Positions 32,143-41,543 are shown, counted from the first letter of the stretch. The stretch: DNA of 64,000 bases from Clostridia bacterium (GCA_017411805.1 JAFQPI010000019.1:81660-145659); one strand, 5' to 3'. Program-made: numbers and translations. The notes: generated by a model not told the origin, from the letters alone.

Positions 32143-33960
32143 TTAGTTGATATCGAAATCAACCATTACGGGACAATGGTCGCTTGAGAGAAGCGTATAC
32201 TCATGAAGAAGTACGCTGAAGAGCTTGGGAGTCATGTTGCTCTTATTATAAACGAGCGCGTGGTCGATAGCCGAAGAATACGTCTTGCTCGGATAGACCG
32301 ACTCAAGATAGAGACCAAGCTCTGCGTTATAGGGAGCATACGCATGATGTGTTGTAATATCAACGGTTTCGGGTGAGATCTTCTGCAGATTCTCAAAGCC
32401 CGCGGTATAAAGATTCTTTATCGGATCGGACGAGATATTACAGTTGAAGTCACCGCCAACGATGAAGGGACATCCGTGCTTATCCGTGATCTGCTTTACG
32501 AGCTCGGCAAGCTGTGCTGCATCCTTGATTCTCGCAGATTTACCGAGTTCGTCACTCGTCCAGTAGAAATGCGTAGAACCTACGGCAAATACGTCACCCG
32601 TAGTCTTATCCTTAAAAACAGCCCATGTCACAGACTTCGACTTGTCGCCCGCGCCGTCGTCATAGAGATAATAGCCACTGTCAATGACGTCAAGCTTATC
32701 CTTAAGATAAAGCAAGGGGGTATAGTTGACCTTATTGGAATTCGTGACGTTAACGGTAACCTCGGCATAGCCGTACTTTTTGATAAAGGCATGGTAGGTG
32801 GCTACGCATGATGCACTCTCCTGAAGTCCGATAACGTCGGGAAGATACTCGAGATGAAGCTCGGCTTGCATAATATTTCTCGATGCGATCGGGTATTCGT
32901 CAATGTGCGCGCCGTGTACGTTGTTAAATATAACGCGATATTCGCCCGATCTGTTCTCGACATGATTCTTATCATCCGGCTCTGCAACTCCGCTGTAGGT
33001 GAAGCCGTCCGCTATCTCGACCTTATCGCCCTTGAAAAGGGTTTCCGTCAGATAATCATAAAGAGCGGAATATCCATCCATACATTCTGCCGAAACATAA
33101 AGCTTATTGCCAGATGCGCGCACGGAGAAGCCATGCTTTGATTCCACGGTGTCGCCGCCGTGCATAGTCTTACCGAATATGATCTCGCGGCGGCTCGCGT
33201 CATCCTTTCCCGCAGAACTGTCAGACTTTATCTCAAGCTCAAAGCCCGCATTCTTGGAAAGCTCATAGCGGAAAAGGCGCGCCGTTCTTTCTGCGGAATA
33301 AATATCGCTCTTGCCGTAAACGATGGTATATTCGGTAATATCCGCGCCAAGGAGATTGCATTCACCGATCGAATACTTGCCGTAAGTATAGCTGAACTTG
33401 TTATCCTCGGTCAGCTCGATTGTGGCACTGCCGATACTATCCCTTCCCTGCTTGATCAGCACGTCGTTAATAAAGCGATCGCATGCCTTCTCGACAGACG
33501 AGAGACTGATTCCGGCAAGGACGATCTTGTCGCCCTCATAGGTAACTGCATAATCGCGCGAGCGCATACCTTTGACGACGTTCTGGGAAGCTTCACGATC
33601 GGTCGGACCGAGCAGGATCTCGTACTGATGCTCAACTCCGTAATCACCAACAGGGCTATCGAGTATCTCATCGCTGACGAGCTTGAGCTCAACACCCGTA
33701 TATTTCGAGATCTGCTTGCGCAGGCTGAGCGCAACGTCCTTGATGCTGCTGTCGAAGCCCTGGGGGTATACTATGTAAAACGCGCATTTGCCGCCCTCGC
33801 TGAATTTCAGCGTCGTGGGGACAGGCTCAGTCTCTTCGGGAAGGGTTGAGGTGTTCTCGCTGCCGTCGACAGGCGGTTGCTCATTGCCCTTGCAGGACGA
33901 AAGAAGAACTGCAAAAGCAAAAATGCAGATCAAAATGGTCAAAAAACGTGTTTTTTTCAT
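32143..33960 (-). CDS. lipoprotein with endonuclease/exonuclease/phosphatase domain
   Basis: 605 residues. Lipobox LSSC, lipidated Cys at residue 23. Two tandem N-terminal modules (about 55-185 and 200-310) each have a (Y/F)-I-V-Y...L(R/S)K...E-(L/I)-(K/E)-(L/I)-(V/K)-SD...(Y/R)EI(L/I)(L/F)G pattern like the small domains before glycosidase barrels. The C-terminal part (about 325-605) is an EEP-fold phosphodiesterase: Glu in VIGLQES, His in STHFYW, GGDFNCN, and the final SSDHCPVMVDF. Catalytic residues all present. Anchored outside the cell, it may cleave a phosphodiester in lipid, nucleic acid or glycan. Last gene of the operon, overlapping its neighbour by 4 bp. Confidence 0.85.
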   Translation of the reverse strand: MKKTRFLTILICIFAFAVLLSSCKGNEQPPVDGSENTSTLPEETEPVPTTLKFSEGGKCAFYIVYPQGFDSSIKDVALSLRKQISKYTGVELKLVSDEILDSPVGDYGVEHQYEILLGPTDREASQNVVKGMRSRDYAVTYEGDKIVLAGISLSSVEKACDRFINDVLIKQGRDSIGSATIELTEDNKFSYTYGKYSIGECNLLGADITEYTIVYGKSDIYSAERTARLFRYELSKNAGFELEIKSDSSAGKDDASRREIIFGKTMHGGDTVESKHGFSVRASGNKLYVSAECMDGYSALYDYLTETLFKGDKVEIADGFTYSGVAEPDDKNHVENRSGEYRVIFNNVHGAHIDEYPIASRNIMQAELHLEYLPDVIGLQESASCVATYHAFIKKYGYAEVTVNVTNSNKVNYTPLLYLKDKLDVIDSGYYLYDDGAGDKSKSVTWAVFKDKTTGDVFAVGSTHFYWTSDELGKSARIKDAAQLAELVKQITDKHGCPFIVGGDFNCNISSDPIKNLYTAGFENLQKISPETVDITTHHAYAPYNAELGLYLESVYPSKTYSSAIDHALVYNKSNMTPKLFSVLLHEYTLLSSDHCPVMVDFDIN

Positions 33961-34457
33961 GATATGCCTCCGTTAGTGGGATTGTTTTCTATGTATTCAT
34001 CCAGGATCCGTGCCGCGAGTCTGACAGCCTCAAGGCAGGGCCTTTTTGCATAATATTCGGGAGTTCTCTCCTCCGGAGAGGGATCGCTCGAAACCGCTCC
34101 CGCTCCCATGCGGGATGCGAGGATGTCCCGGCAGACCACGCTTCCCCATCTTTCGGAAAATCGCGCGCCGAGTTCTTGTATTCTTTTATAATGAAGACTT
34201 TTTTCACCGCGCTCGGGCGGAATCGTAAATCCGTAGATAAGGCCTGCCGCCATTACCGCGCCCGAAAATGCTCCGCAAACCTCGCGCATACGCCCGACAC
34301 CGCCTCCCATGGAGGAAGATAGCCGCGCCGCAGTATCATATTCAAGTCCGTGAATATCACAGAAGGCGCAGAATACCGCTTGTGCGCAGACAGCTCCCGA
34401 AAGGAACAACTCGGATGCACGCGCCTCATGGGGCGTCATAATCTGGTCGTTGATCAT
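33957..34457 (-). CDS. C_GCAxxG_C_C family putative redox protein
   Basis: 166 residues with the spaced Cys pattern of this family: CAQAVF, then GGGVGRMREVCGAFSGAVMAAGL, VCRDIL, and a late RPCLEAV. These proteins are predicted to be membrane-associated redox or metal proteins of anaerobes; biochemical function is not established. Starts 4 bp inside the preceding gene and stops 4 bp inside the next, so it is tightly coupled in the rod-shape operon. Confidence 0.85.
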   Translation of the reverse strand: MINDQIMTPHEARASELFLSGAVCAQAVFCAFCDIHGLEYDTAARLSSSMGGGVGRMREVCGAFSGAVMAAGLIYGFTIPPERGEKSLHYKRIQELGARFSERWGSVVCRDILASRMGAGAVSSDPSPEERTPEYYAKRPCLEAVRLAARILDEYIENNPTNGGIS

Positions 34458-34813
34458 CTTCCCGCCTCGCGATTTCTCTCAAACCGAATATAACGCGTTC
34501 CCTGCAAAGTCAGCAAACCAACGTCGCCGACAACAAGTAATCCGTATTCATTGCTCGGTACGTAAAGCTCGGCTCTGTCACCGCTTTCAAATTCAAAGGT
34601 AACGTAGCAGGAATAGATATCCGAGTAATGGTTACCGCGTCCATGGGATGCCGTACGCTTATCAACGATTTTAGCTTCGACAGTCAGGCGGGGGGATCTG
34701 TCGTTTTGCTTTTTCTCCTTGATCATTCTCACAAAAACGAAAGCAAATATTCCCCCTACGAGCAAGAAAACAAGAGGAACTAATATAAAAGGAATAATAA
34801 ACAAAAATCCCAT
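34454..34813 (-). CDS. DUF2500-family membrane protein
   Basis: 119 residues from the ATG after GAAAGGAG (an 18-codon longer frame has no ribosome site). One membrane span (about 3-30) followed by a basic cytoplasmic loop and a small beta domain (LTVEAKIVDKRTASHGRGN...YYVTFEFESGDRAELYVPSNEYGLLVVGDVGLLTLQGTRYIRFER), the DUF2500 pattern. Function unknown. It starts 2 bp after pdxK and overlaps the next gene by 4 bp. Confidence 0.85.
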   Translation of the reverse strand: MGFLFIIPFILVPLVFLLVGGIFAFVFVRMIKEKKQNDRSPRLTVEAKIVDKRTASHGRGNHYSDIYSCYVTFEFESGDRAELYVPSNEYGLLVVGDVGLLTLQGTRYIRFERNREAGR

Positions 34814-34815
34814 TC

Positions 34816-35712
34816 TTACTCTCCTTTCATAATACCGTTCATATCTTCTATCAGCCTTCCAAGGCAACCCTCAAGAAGCACGCCGTCACGCCTCGGTTCA
34901 TCCGCGCCGTACTCGAGCGAATAATCGATCACATCGGCTGTGAAGCGCGAGGCGTATTCCGCGCCCTTTTGCAGAGCCGTACGGTCGCAAGGCGCACCCG
35001 ACTTCAGAATATATCCGAGGAGTACCGAAGCGAAAAGATCGCCGGTACCGGGATAGTCGTTCCTTCTCGCGCGCTCCGAATGCATCGCGCCAAGACAGTA
35101 AGTTCCGACTCCGCCATTAAAATGAATACCCGTTATGATGCACTCGGCATCGGTAAATTGCTTTAGCTTCTCCGCTATCAAGTCTACGACCGCCCAAGCC
35201 TCATCGGCCGAGAGGGATGAAAGGTCGGGATACGCCGTATCCGTCATCAGGCACGCCTCGGTGAGATTCGGTGTAATGATATCGGCTCTTGCGCAGAGGC
35301 GGCGCATCTCGGCAATAAGCTCGGGGTAGCATGCCGAATAAAGCTTTCCGTCGTCTCCCATAACGGGATCGACAAAAATCACGGTATCCTCACCTGCCGT
35401 ACAGTCGATAAAATTCTCCACAGTCTTGACCTGTTTTTCACTTCCGAGGAAGCCCGTATAGATTGCGTCAAGCTTGAGATCGAGCCGTGAAAAATGCTTT
35501 CCGATCGCCTCAATGGAATCATCAAGATCACGGAAATACATATCGGTAAATCCACCCGTATGCGTGGACAGAAGCGCTGTCGGAACCGGTATTGTCTGAA
35601 CTCCCGCCGCAGAGAGCGCGGGAATTATCACCGTCAGTGCGCATCTGCCAAAGCAGGAAAGATCGTGTAATGCCGCAACGCGCGGCAGTTTGCGTTGTTT
35701 ATCTGTTCTCAT
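34816..35712 (-). CDS. pdxK: pyridoxal/pyridoxamine kinase
   Basis: 298 residues of the PfkB-like PdxK/PdxY family; phosphorylates vitamin B6 vitamers with ATP. Opening VAALHDLSCFGRCALTVIIPALSAAG is the substrate-binding signature; FVDPVMGDDGKLY and ITPNLTEA precede the anion hole YPGTGDLFASVLLGYIL with catalytic Asp. Lies 17 bp after mrdA. A weak ribosome site suggests coupling. Why B6 salvage sits in the elongation operon is unclear; PLP-dependent alanine racemase feeding the wall is one idea, inference only. Confidence 0.92.
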   Translation of the reverse strand: MRTDKQRKLPRVAALHDLSCFGRCALTVIIPALSAAGVQTIPVPTALLSTHTGGFTDMYFRDLDDSIEAIGKHFSRLDLKLDAIYTGFLGSEKQVKTVENFIDCTAGEDTVIFVDPVMGDDGKLYSACYPELIAEMRRLCARADIITPNLTEACLMTDTAYPDLSSLSADEAWAVVDLIAEKLKQFTDAECIITGIHFNGGVGTYCLGAMHSERARRNDYPGTGDLFASVLLGYILKSGAPCDRTALQKGAEYASRFTADVIDYSLEYGADEPRRDGVLLEGCLGRLIEDMNGIMKGE

Positions 35713-35729
35713 TGCTGTACTCTTGAAAA

Positions 35730-37880
35730 TTATTCTGTTGGGGTCTCTTCCTCTTTGACGATTCCGAAATATCTGTCAAGGATCTCTCTGGCCGCCCAGG
35801 AAGCATTGTATCCGTTTGCGCCGCGCTCGATCACGCAGGCAACAACGATCTCGGGATCTTTGAGAGGTGCGAAAGAAACGAATACGGCGTTGTTGCTCGC
35901 ATTTGAGCTCGTCTGCGCGGTACCCGTCTTGCCTCCCGCACCGATCTCTGCGGGGAAGTCGCCGAACGCCTTACGAAGATCGCTCGAGGAAGAAAGCACG
36001 CCGTGCATTCCCTCTATGATCGCGTCGTATGCCGCGTCCTCGATCTCAACCTTGGCAAGTATCTCCGGCTCTGTCACGTGCACGGTCTCGCCCGAAAAGG
36101 TCTTGACCTCCTTGAGAAGATGTGCGGAATAGCGCGTACCGCCGTTGACCATCATCGAAATATAATTCGAGATCTGGAGCGGCGTATGCTCGCTGTAACC
36201 AACCCCAATGGAGCTTCGAAGAGTATCACCCGGCATCCAGGCCTTATCGTTTATCGGAATATTGAGTGTCTGCTTATATGCAGCGTCACCGAGCACTCCA
36301 ATGTTCTCGGCGAGCTCGATTCCCGTATGCTGCTCCATTCCGAAGAGGGAAAAATACCTGTTTATACGGTCGATACCCATGATCCTGCCGAGCTCATAAT
36401 AGAAATAGTTGCAGGAAACAGTAATCGCACGCGAGACGTTTATCGGTCCGTGCGAGGAATTATAGTCTGTATAAAGCCAACACTCGGGCTGATAGTCTTC
36501 ATAAAAGGTGTAAATACCCTTCGTATCTATCTTATGCGAGCTTGTAAAGAGCGTACCGTCAAGATAGAGCGGCTCGGCAAGTGCCGCAACCGACATACCT
36601 ATCTTCGCGGTCGAACCGGGTCGGTACTGACCCATCAGCGCACGGTTGGTATAGACCATTCGCGGATCGTTTACAAGATCTGCAAAATCCTTATTAAAGG
36701 TAGAGAGGTCGAAAGTGGGATAAGATCCGATTGCGAGAATCTCTCCGCCCGTGGCACTCTGAACGATGATCGCACCCGCATCGCAGTCCTCTCCGTCAAG
36801 ATCGCCTTCAATCGTCGCGGAACGGTCAACGATGTACTGAATGTTATCGGCAAGCGCGTCCTCGGATGCCATTTGCAGATTGATATCTATTGTAAGATAT
36901 ATATCGTTTCCCGCGATAGGCTCTTTGGTTATCTCCCGGCTGACGATATTACCCGCCTCGTCCTCAACTATCTTCATCTCCCCGTCCATACCTCTGAGAT
37001 ATTCCTCAAAGGCGAGCTCGCAGCCGCTGATTCCGACCTTTGCTGTGATCGGGTAGCCGAGAGAGGTATAGTATTCTGCGTCCTCGGCAAGAATGCCGCT
37101 TATTCTGCCGAGAATATGCGATGCATATCCCGGATAATGGTATACCCGCGAATAATCGATCTTGATATCAACGCCGCGCACTCCAAGCTCTCGGACAGCC
37201 GTAACCAACGCGATATCAAAGCCCTCTCCGAAAATATACGGCTCAACCGCAGAGAAACGCATTGCGTCCATTTCATATCTGACTCTGATAAGCTCGGTCA
37301 TCTCCTCGGACGTAAACAGAACCTCGTCTTCATTGATCATGCGGTATCTGTGTGCGATCGCGTTTGCAATATCCGAGGCGGACGCATCCTCAGAGAGCCC
37401 GTATTCACCCTTGATCCTCTCGAGTCTTGCCTTTACGGTCGCGCTCTTGAGCACGTCAACGTCATAGGTAATATCGGGATAATCCCCCTTGAACGGGCAT
37501 TGCTTTTCCGCACGGTATTCGGTTCCTTCAAGAAGATCTATTATTACAAGGATATCTCTGTTCTGTTCCTCGTAAGTTTTTGACATAGCAGAGTAGTCGT
37601 AAATCAAAGAATAGGTATATTTATTGCTTACAAGAATCTTCCCGTTTCTGTCATATATTTCACCGCGCATCGCCTGTATAACTGCGGTGCGGGTCGTATA
37701 TCCGTCGCCGACGACCTCTTCCTTGCCTCCGTAGAGGCTTTGTATGCGGAAGGCGGAAACGATATATACAAGACAAACGATCACAAAGAAAGCGGATATG
37801 ATGATATATCTGTAAAGATACTCTCGCCGTCCGTATTCGTTTACCGCTTCTTTGCCTGTTTCATTTTGATGGACGTTCAT
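35730..37880 (-). CDS. mrdA: penicillin-binding protein 2 (elongation transpeptidase)
   Basis: 716 residues, class B PBP of the MreBCD elongasome. One N-terminal membrane anchor (about 25-48), a pedestal domain, then the transpeptidase: catalytic S423 in GSTAK, S489-x-N491 in VSCNYFY, and K651-T-G-T in GGKTGTAQ. All three active-site motifs are intact. The gene follows mreD by 25 bp with a perfect AAAGGAGG site, in the standard mreBCD-mrdA order. It cross-links new peptidoglycan along the rod cylinder. Confidence 0.96.
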   Translation of the reverse strand: MNVHQNETGKEAVNEYGRREYLYRYIIISAFFVIVCLVYIVSAFRIQSLYGGKEEVVGDGYTTRTAVIQAMRGEIYDRNGKILVSNKYTYSLIYDYSAMSKTYEEQNRDILVIIDLLEGTEYRAEKQCPFKGDYPDITYDVDVLKSATVKARLERIKGEYGLSEDASASDIANAIAHRYRMINEDEVLFTSEEMTELIRVRYEMDAMRFSAVEPYIFGEGFDIALVTAVRELGVRGVDIKIDYSRVYHYPGYASHILGRISGILAEDAEYYTSLGYPITAKVGISGCELAFEEYLRGMDGEMKIVEDEAGNIVSREITKEPIAGNDIYLTIDINLQMASEDALADNIQYIVDRSATIEGDLDGEDCDAGAIIVQSATGGEILAIGSYPTFDLSTFNKDFADLVNDPRMVYTNRALMGQYRPGSTAKIGMSVAALAEPLYLDGTLFTSSHKIDTKGIYTFYEDYQPECWLYTDYNSSHGPINVSRAITVSCNYFYYELGRIMGIDRINRYFSLFGMEQHTGIELAENIGVLGDAAYKQTLNIPINDKAWMPGDTLRSSIGVGYSEHTPLQISNYISMMVNGGTRYSAHLLKEVKTFSGETVHVTEPEILAKVEIEDAAYDAIIEGMHGVLSSSSDLRKAFGDFPAEIGAGGKTGTAQTSSNASNNAVFVSFAPLKDPEIVVACVIERGANGYNASWAAREILDRYFGIVKEEETPTE

Positions 37881-37905
37881 ACCGCGCCTCCTTTCGTTGG
37901 TATTT

Positions 37906-38460
37906 TTATTCCATTTCGATCTTCTTATGGAAGGGACGAACCGTCATTCTTACAATAAAATACATCGGAATAGAGCATAACAGCGTAAGAAAATATTCGG
38001 GTATAACGATCTCCGTGAAGATCAGATAGAGATTGATATCGTTTTCGGCAAACATCGAATGAATGATGCTGAGCGAGGATCGGAAAGCCGCTCCTATCAG
38101 AATATACAGCATCCATGATATAAAATTTCTGTTCAGAAATACTCGGCTGACCACTCCGAAGAAGTATCCGCAGAGCATATAAAAGAGAGGGAAAAAGAGT
38201 ATATGCGCTCCGCCGCCGAAGGCCTCCGCTAACACGCCTGCGGATATTCCCGCTACAGCCCCGCTCCTCTCTCCGTCATAAACCGCAAGTCCGATCACCG
38301 ATATCAGAAGCAGATCCGGCGTTGCGGGAATAAATACGATTGCAGAAAACAACGAGCTTTGAAGCACTCCCGAAAGGAATATCAGTACCGAAAACAGCAG
38401 TATTCTGCCCACTGTCTGCGAGGAAAACAGCCCGTGATGCTTTTGTTCCTTGAATTCCAT
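37906..38460 (-). CDS. mreD: rod shape-determining protein MreD
   Basis: 184 residues, about five or six membrane spans (FSVLIFLSGVLQSSLFSAI..., LLISVIGLAVYDG..., LFFPLFYMLCGYFFGVV). The position between mreC (1 bp away) and mrdA and the general pattern fit MreD, whose sequence is weakly conserved. Links MreC to the cytoskeleton and wall synthases. Confidence 0.92.
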   Translation of the reverse strand: MEFKEQKHHGLFSSQTVGRILLFSVLIFLSGVLQSSLFSAIVFIPATPDLLLISVIGLAVYDGERSGAVAGISAGVLAEAFGGGAHILFFPLFYMLCGYFFGVVSRVFLNRNFISWMLYILIGAAFRSSLSIIHSMFAENDINLYLIFTEIVIPEYFLTLLCSIPMYFIVRMTVRPFHKKIEME

Positions 38461-38461
38461 A

Positions 38462-39319
38462 TCATTCCTCCCGCTCGGAGATGATCTGATACTCTGTAAT
38501 TATCATGAGCTTCGAGATCGACTCAAGATCCGCCGAGGGCTCGATAAGTGCCGTCAGCATGCGCGAGTTTTCATCCATCGTGATCTCGGTCACCTTGCCG
38601 ATCACTATACCTCTCGGATAGACCTCGCCGATGCCGGAGGTCAGGACCTTGTCGCCGACGCGAATATCCGAATCGGGCTCGATATATACCATTCGGCAGA
38701 TCCCCTCTGTGCGAAGCTCGTACGTTCCCTCCACAATTCCGAGGACTCCCGAACGCTCGATGTATGCGCCTACAGCCGACGCAGTCTCGGTTATCAGCAC
38801 CGCCTTCGACCAGGTTGCCCCGACCTCCGTAATATGGCCGACGAGACCCGTATCGGTTATTATAGGCATATTTACCTTGATCCCGTGCAGAGTTCCCTTT
38901 GAGAGGGTATATACCGTGCGGTAATTCGTTGACTCGCGTCCAACGACTGTCGCATCCTCAAAGAGGAAATCCACGTGCTCCTCCTTGATGCCGAGGAAGG
39001 AAGAAAGGAATTCGTTCTCTTCCCCGATAAGCTCGGCGTCGTAGACAAGATTTTTGTATCCTTCAAGCTCATCGCGCAGGGCATTGTTTTCTTCGCGCAG
39101 CTCATCAAGCGTTCTGAAATACAACGAAAAGCCCGAAATACCCTCGCCGATCTTTGTAAACGCCCAACGGAATGGCGTTGAGACGGTAACAAGCGCAGAA
39201 CGGACATAGGAACCCTGCCCCATCGCGCAGAGTACTCCCGGCACGATCGATAAAAGCAGAGCGACAGCGAGCGATATTAAGAAAAATCTACTCTTGATCA
39301 GTTTCAGAATGAATCCCAT
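38462..39319 (-). CDS. mreC: rod shape-determining protein MreC
   Basis: 285 residues: N-terminal membrane segment (about 10-30), a coiled coil (FRTLDELREENNALRDELEGYKNLV) and an extracytoplasmic double beta-barrel with the family stretch LSKGTLHGIKVNMPIITDTGLVGHITEVGATWSKAVLIT and DKVLTSGIGEVYPRGIVIGKV. It bridges MreB to PBP2 outside the membrane. 23 bp after mreB. Confidence 0.95.
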   Translation of the reverse strand: MGFILKLIKSRFFLISLAVALLLSIVPGVLCAMGQGSYVRSALVTVSTPFRWAFTKIGEGISGFSLYFRTLDELREENNALRDELEGYKNLVYDAELIGEENEFLSSFLGIKEEHVDFLFEDATVVGRESTNYRTVYTLSKGTLHGIKVNMPIITDTGLVGHITEVGATWSKAVLITETASAVGAYIERSGVLGIVEGTYELRTEGICRMVYIEPDSDIRVGDKVLTSGIGEVYPRGIVIGKVTEITMDENSRMLTALIEPSADLESISKLMIITEYQIISEREE

Positions 39320-39342
39320 ATCCGTTTTCCTTGAATCATTTT

Positions 39343-40344
39343 TTATCTTGCGCGGTATTTTGCCACGCCGTTGTAATTTCCTTCAATAATGCGTCCGATT
39401 CCGAGAGCAACGCTGTCAAGCGGTCTCTTGGCAACCGTAACGCGGACGCCGGTGCGCTCCGTTATAAGTGCAGGCAGACCTCCGAGAAGCGCGCCGCCTC
39501 CCGCAAGCATGATACCAAAATCAAATATATCGGCTGAAAGCTCGGGGGGAGTATTCTCGAGCGCAAGCTTGATAGTATCTATGATCTGATCAACCGATTC
39601 GCGCATAGCCTCCCTGACCTGCGCCGAGGTCACGGTCATTACCGCGGGAAGTCCCGTGCGCAGATTTCTTCCGCGGATCTCTCTCTCACCGCGATCCATT
39701 GAGGGATGAACCGATCCGATATCCTTCTTGAGTGCCTCGGCAGTTCCATCGCCTATCAATATCTTATGCTCGCGTTTCATATACTGCACGATCGACTCGT
39801 CGAGTATATTACCCGCGGTACGCAGGCTGTGCGAAATTACGATACCGCCAAGGCTGATGACCGCAACCTCGGTCGTTCCGCCGCCGATATCAACTATCAT
39901 CGATCCGCGCGCGCCCGCAATCTTGAGTCCCGAACCGATGGCGGAAGCTATCGGTTCCTCTATAAGCGCAACACTCTTAGCCCCCGCCTCAAATGTCGCG
40001 TCCTCTACCGCACGGCGTTCAACCTCGGTAACGCCGTAGGGTATGCAGATCATGACCGTCGGACGCGAAAGCACTCCGCCCGCCGAAACTTTTGAAAAGA
40101 AGGAATGGAGCATATTTGCGGTCTTATCAAAATCCGCTATTACTCCGTCCTTGAGCGGTCTTTGCGCAACGATATTACCGGGAGTCTTGCCTATCATGCG
40201 CTTTGCGTCGCCGCCAACTGCAACGACTCTCTTGCGAACCTGATCGACCGCCACGACGGACGGCTCACGCAGGACTATTCCCTTTCCCTTCATGTATACC
40301 AGGGTATTTGCCGTACCCAGGTCTATTCCCAGATGCTTTGACAT
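39343..40344 (-). CDS. mreB: rod shape-determining protein MreB (actin homologue)
   Basis: 333 residues, full-length. Phosphate-1 loop GIDLGTANTLVYMKGKGIVLREPSVVA, phosphate-2 loop VDIGGGTTEVAVISLGGIV, and adenosine motif GIMLAGGGALLGGLP are all present. It forms membrane-bound ATP filaments that orient wall synthesis. Third gene of the operon, 13 bp after maf. Confidence 0.97.
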   Translation of the reverse strand: MSKHLGIDLGTANTLVYMKGKGIVLREPSVVAVDQVRKRVVAVGGDAKRMIGKTPGNIVAQRPLKDGVIADFDKTANMLHSFFSKVSAGGVLSRPTVMICIPYGVTEVERRAVEDATFEAGAKSVALIEEPIASAIGSGLKIAGARGSMIVDIGGGTTEVAVISLGGIVISHSLRTAGNILDESIVQYMKREHKILIGDGTAEALKKDIGSVHPSMDRGEREIRGRNLRTGLPAVMTVTSAQVREAMRESVDQIIDTIKLALENTPPELSADIFDFGIMLAGGGALLGGLPALITERTGVRVTVAKRPLDSVALGIGRIIEGNYNGVAKYRAR

Positions 40345-40357
40345 CTTCTATTCTCCG

Positions 40358-40945
40358 TTAATCTATTTCTTTGATGCGGATACCATACTCTTCATCAAGA
40401 AGATTTTTCACCGCATGGATCGGAAGTCCAACGACCGAATACCAATCGCCCGTCACTCCCGCAATATACAGTGCCGCGCGTCCCTGAACGGCGTAACCGC
40501 CTGCCTTATCATAAGGCTCGTCGGTTGAAATATAATCCTCGATCTCCTCCGCGCTCATTTCGTCGAAGGTGACGTACGCGGTCTCGAGAGTTGTCGCAAA
40601 TTTCCCCTTGTAAGCAATGCAAACGCCCGTATGCACTGCGCTTCCGCAGCCGCAGAGCATTGTCAGCATGCGTCTTGCGTCCTCCTTGTCCTCGGGCTTG
40701 CCGAGGATCTCGCCAAAGCACTCAACCAGAGTGTCCGCCGCGAGAATGACCGAATCCGAAAGCTCGGGATGCGCATCGAGAAGTGCCTTTGCCTTTCTGC
40801 GTGCAAGGAGAGTGACCGCATCGGCAGCCTCAATACCCTCGGGCAGAGTTTCGTCGGCATCTACGGGCATGACCTCAAAATTCAAGCCAACGCTATTTAG
40901 GATCTCCTTACGTCTGGGCGACTGTGATGCAAGAATCAGCTTCAT
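40358..40945 (-). CDS. maf: Maf-family nucleotide pyrophosphatase
   Basis: 195 residues. LILASQSPRRKEIL (Maf signature), ILAADTLVECFGEILGKPEDKEDARRML (catalytic Asp region) and HTGVCIAYKG match the family, which hydrolyses dTTP/UTP or modified nucleotides and was first named for inhibiting septum formation. One base separates it from dut; dut and maf together sanitise pyrimidine nucleotides at the head of the operon. Confidence 0.95.
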   Translation of the reverse strand: MKLILASQSPRRKEILNSVGLNFEVMPVDADETLPEGIEAADAVTLLARRKAKALLDAHPELSDSVILAADTLVECFGEILGKPEDKEDARRMLTMLCGCGSAVHTGVCIAYKGKFATTLETAYVTFDEMSAEEIEDYISTDEPYDKAGGYAVQGRAALYIAGVTGDWYSVVGLPIHAVKNLLDEEYGIRIKEID

Positions 40946-40946
40946 C

Positions 40947-41393
40947 TCAGTTTACCCCCGTTGATCCAAAGCCGCCCGTACCGCGCTCCGTTTCATCAAG
41001 CTCGTCCGCCTCAATGAAGGACGCCTGAAGAACCGGCATAAACATAAGCTGAGCGATTCTGTCACCGTCGCACACCTTAAAAGGCTCGCTGCCCTTGTTG
41101 ATAAGTGTCGCGCGAAGCTCACCGCGATAGTCCGAGTCGATAATTCCGATCCCATTTGCAAGAGTAACGCCGTGCTTCGCGCCGAGACCGCTTCTTCCCG
41201 CCATGACGGCAACGATATCGTCGCGTTCCGTTGAGATAGCAATACCCGTGGGGATCATTGCTCTCTCGCCGGGATTGATGATGACCTCGCCGCCCTCAAG
41301 AGCCGCACGGATATCAACCGCCGCAGAGCCGTCGGTCGCGTATTCGGGGATCTTAGCCCCGCGTGTCAATTTTATTTTAACGTCTATTTTCAT
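40947..41393 (-). CDS. dut: dUTP diphosphatase
   Basis: 148 residues of the trimeric dUTPase. Motifs: AAVDIRA, AGRSGLGAKHG, NGIGIIDSDYRGE (catalytic Asp), GDRIAQLMF, and the C-terminal RGTGGFGSTG arm. Converts dUTP to dUMP. The ATG at 41393 is preceded by GAGG at a good distance; five more codons upstream lack a ribosome site. First gene of the ten-gene operon. Confidence 0.96.
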   Translation of the reverse strand: MKIDVKIKLTRGAKIPEYATDGSAAVDIRAALEGGEVIINPGERAMIPTGIAISTERDDIVAVMAGRSGLGAKHGVTLANGIGIIDSDYRGELRATLINKGSEPFKVCDGDRIAQLMFMPVLQASFIEADELDETERGTGGFGSTGVN

Positions 41394-41435
41394 TTTTCGA
41401 TACCTCAACGGTTTATTTAAATACAGTTATTTAAT

Positions 41436-41464
41436 ATTATATCATATATCTTAAGTCTAATCAA
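41436..41464 (-). promoter_or_regulatory. SigA-type promoter for the dut-to-EEP operon
   Basis: TTGATT (41459-41464), 17-bp spacer, TATAAT (41436-41441) on the minus strand, 43 nt upstream of dut. No other strong promoter or terminator was seen down to 32143. Confidence 0.75.
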
Positions 41465-41496
41465 GAGGATAAATATTAAATTGAGCTATCATTATG

Positions 41497-41535
41497 AAAA
41501 AAATCTGCCGGCAAAAGATCTGCCGGCAGATTTTC
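41497..41535 (-). terminator. terminator of the solute-binding protein gene
   Basis: AAAATCTGCCGG-loop-CCGGCAGATTTT, 9 nt after the stop. The unit ATCTGCCGGCA also occurs twice directly. Confidence 0.85.
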
Positions 41536-41543
41536 AATATATT

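Noticed and set aside
36003-37583. Long open frame opposite mrdA
   Set aside because: Antisense to a PBP2 gene with all three active-site motifs.
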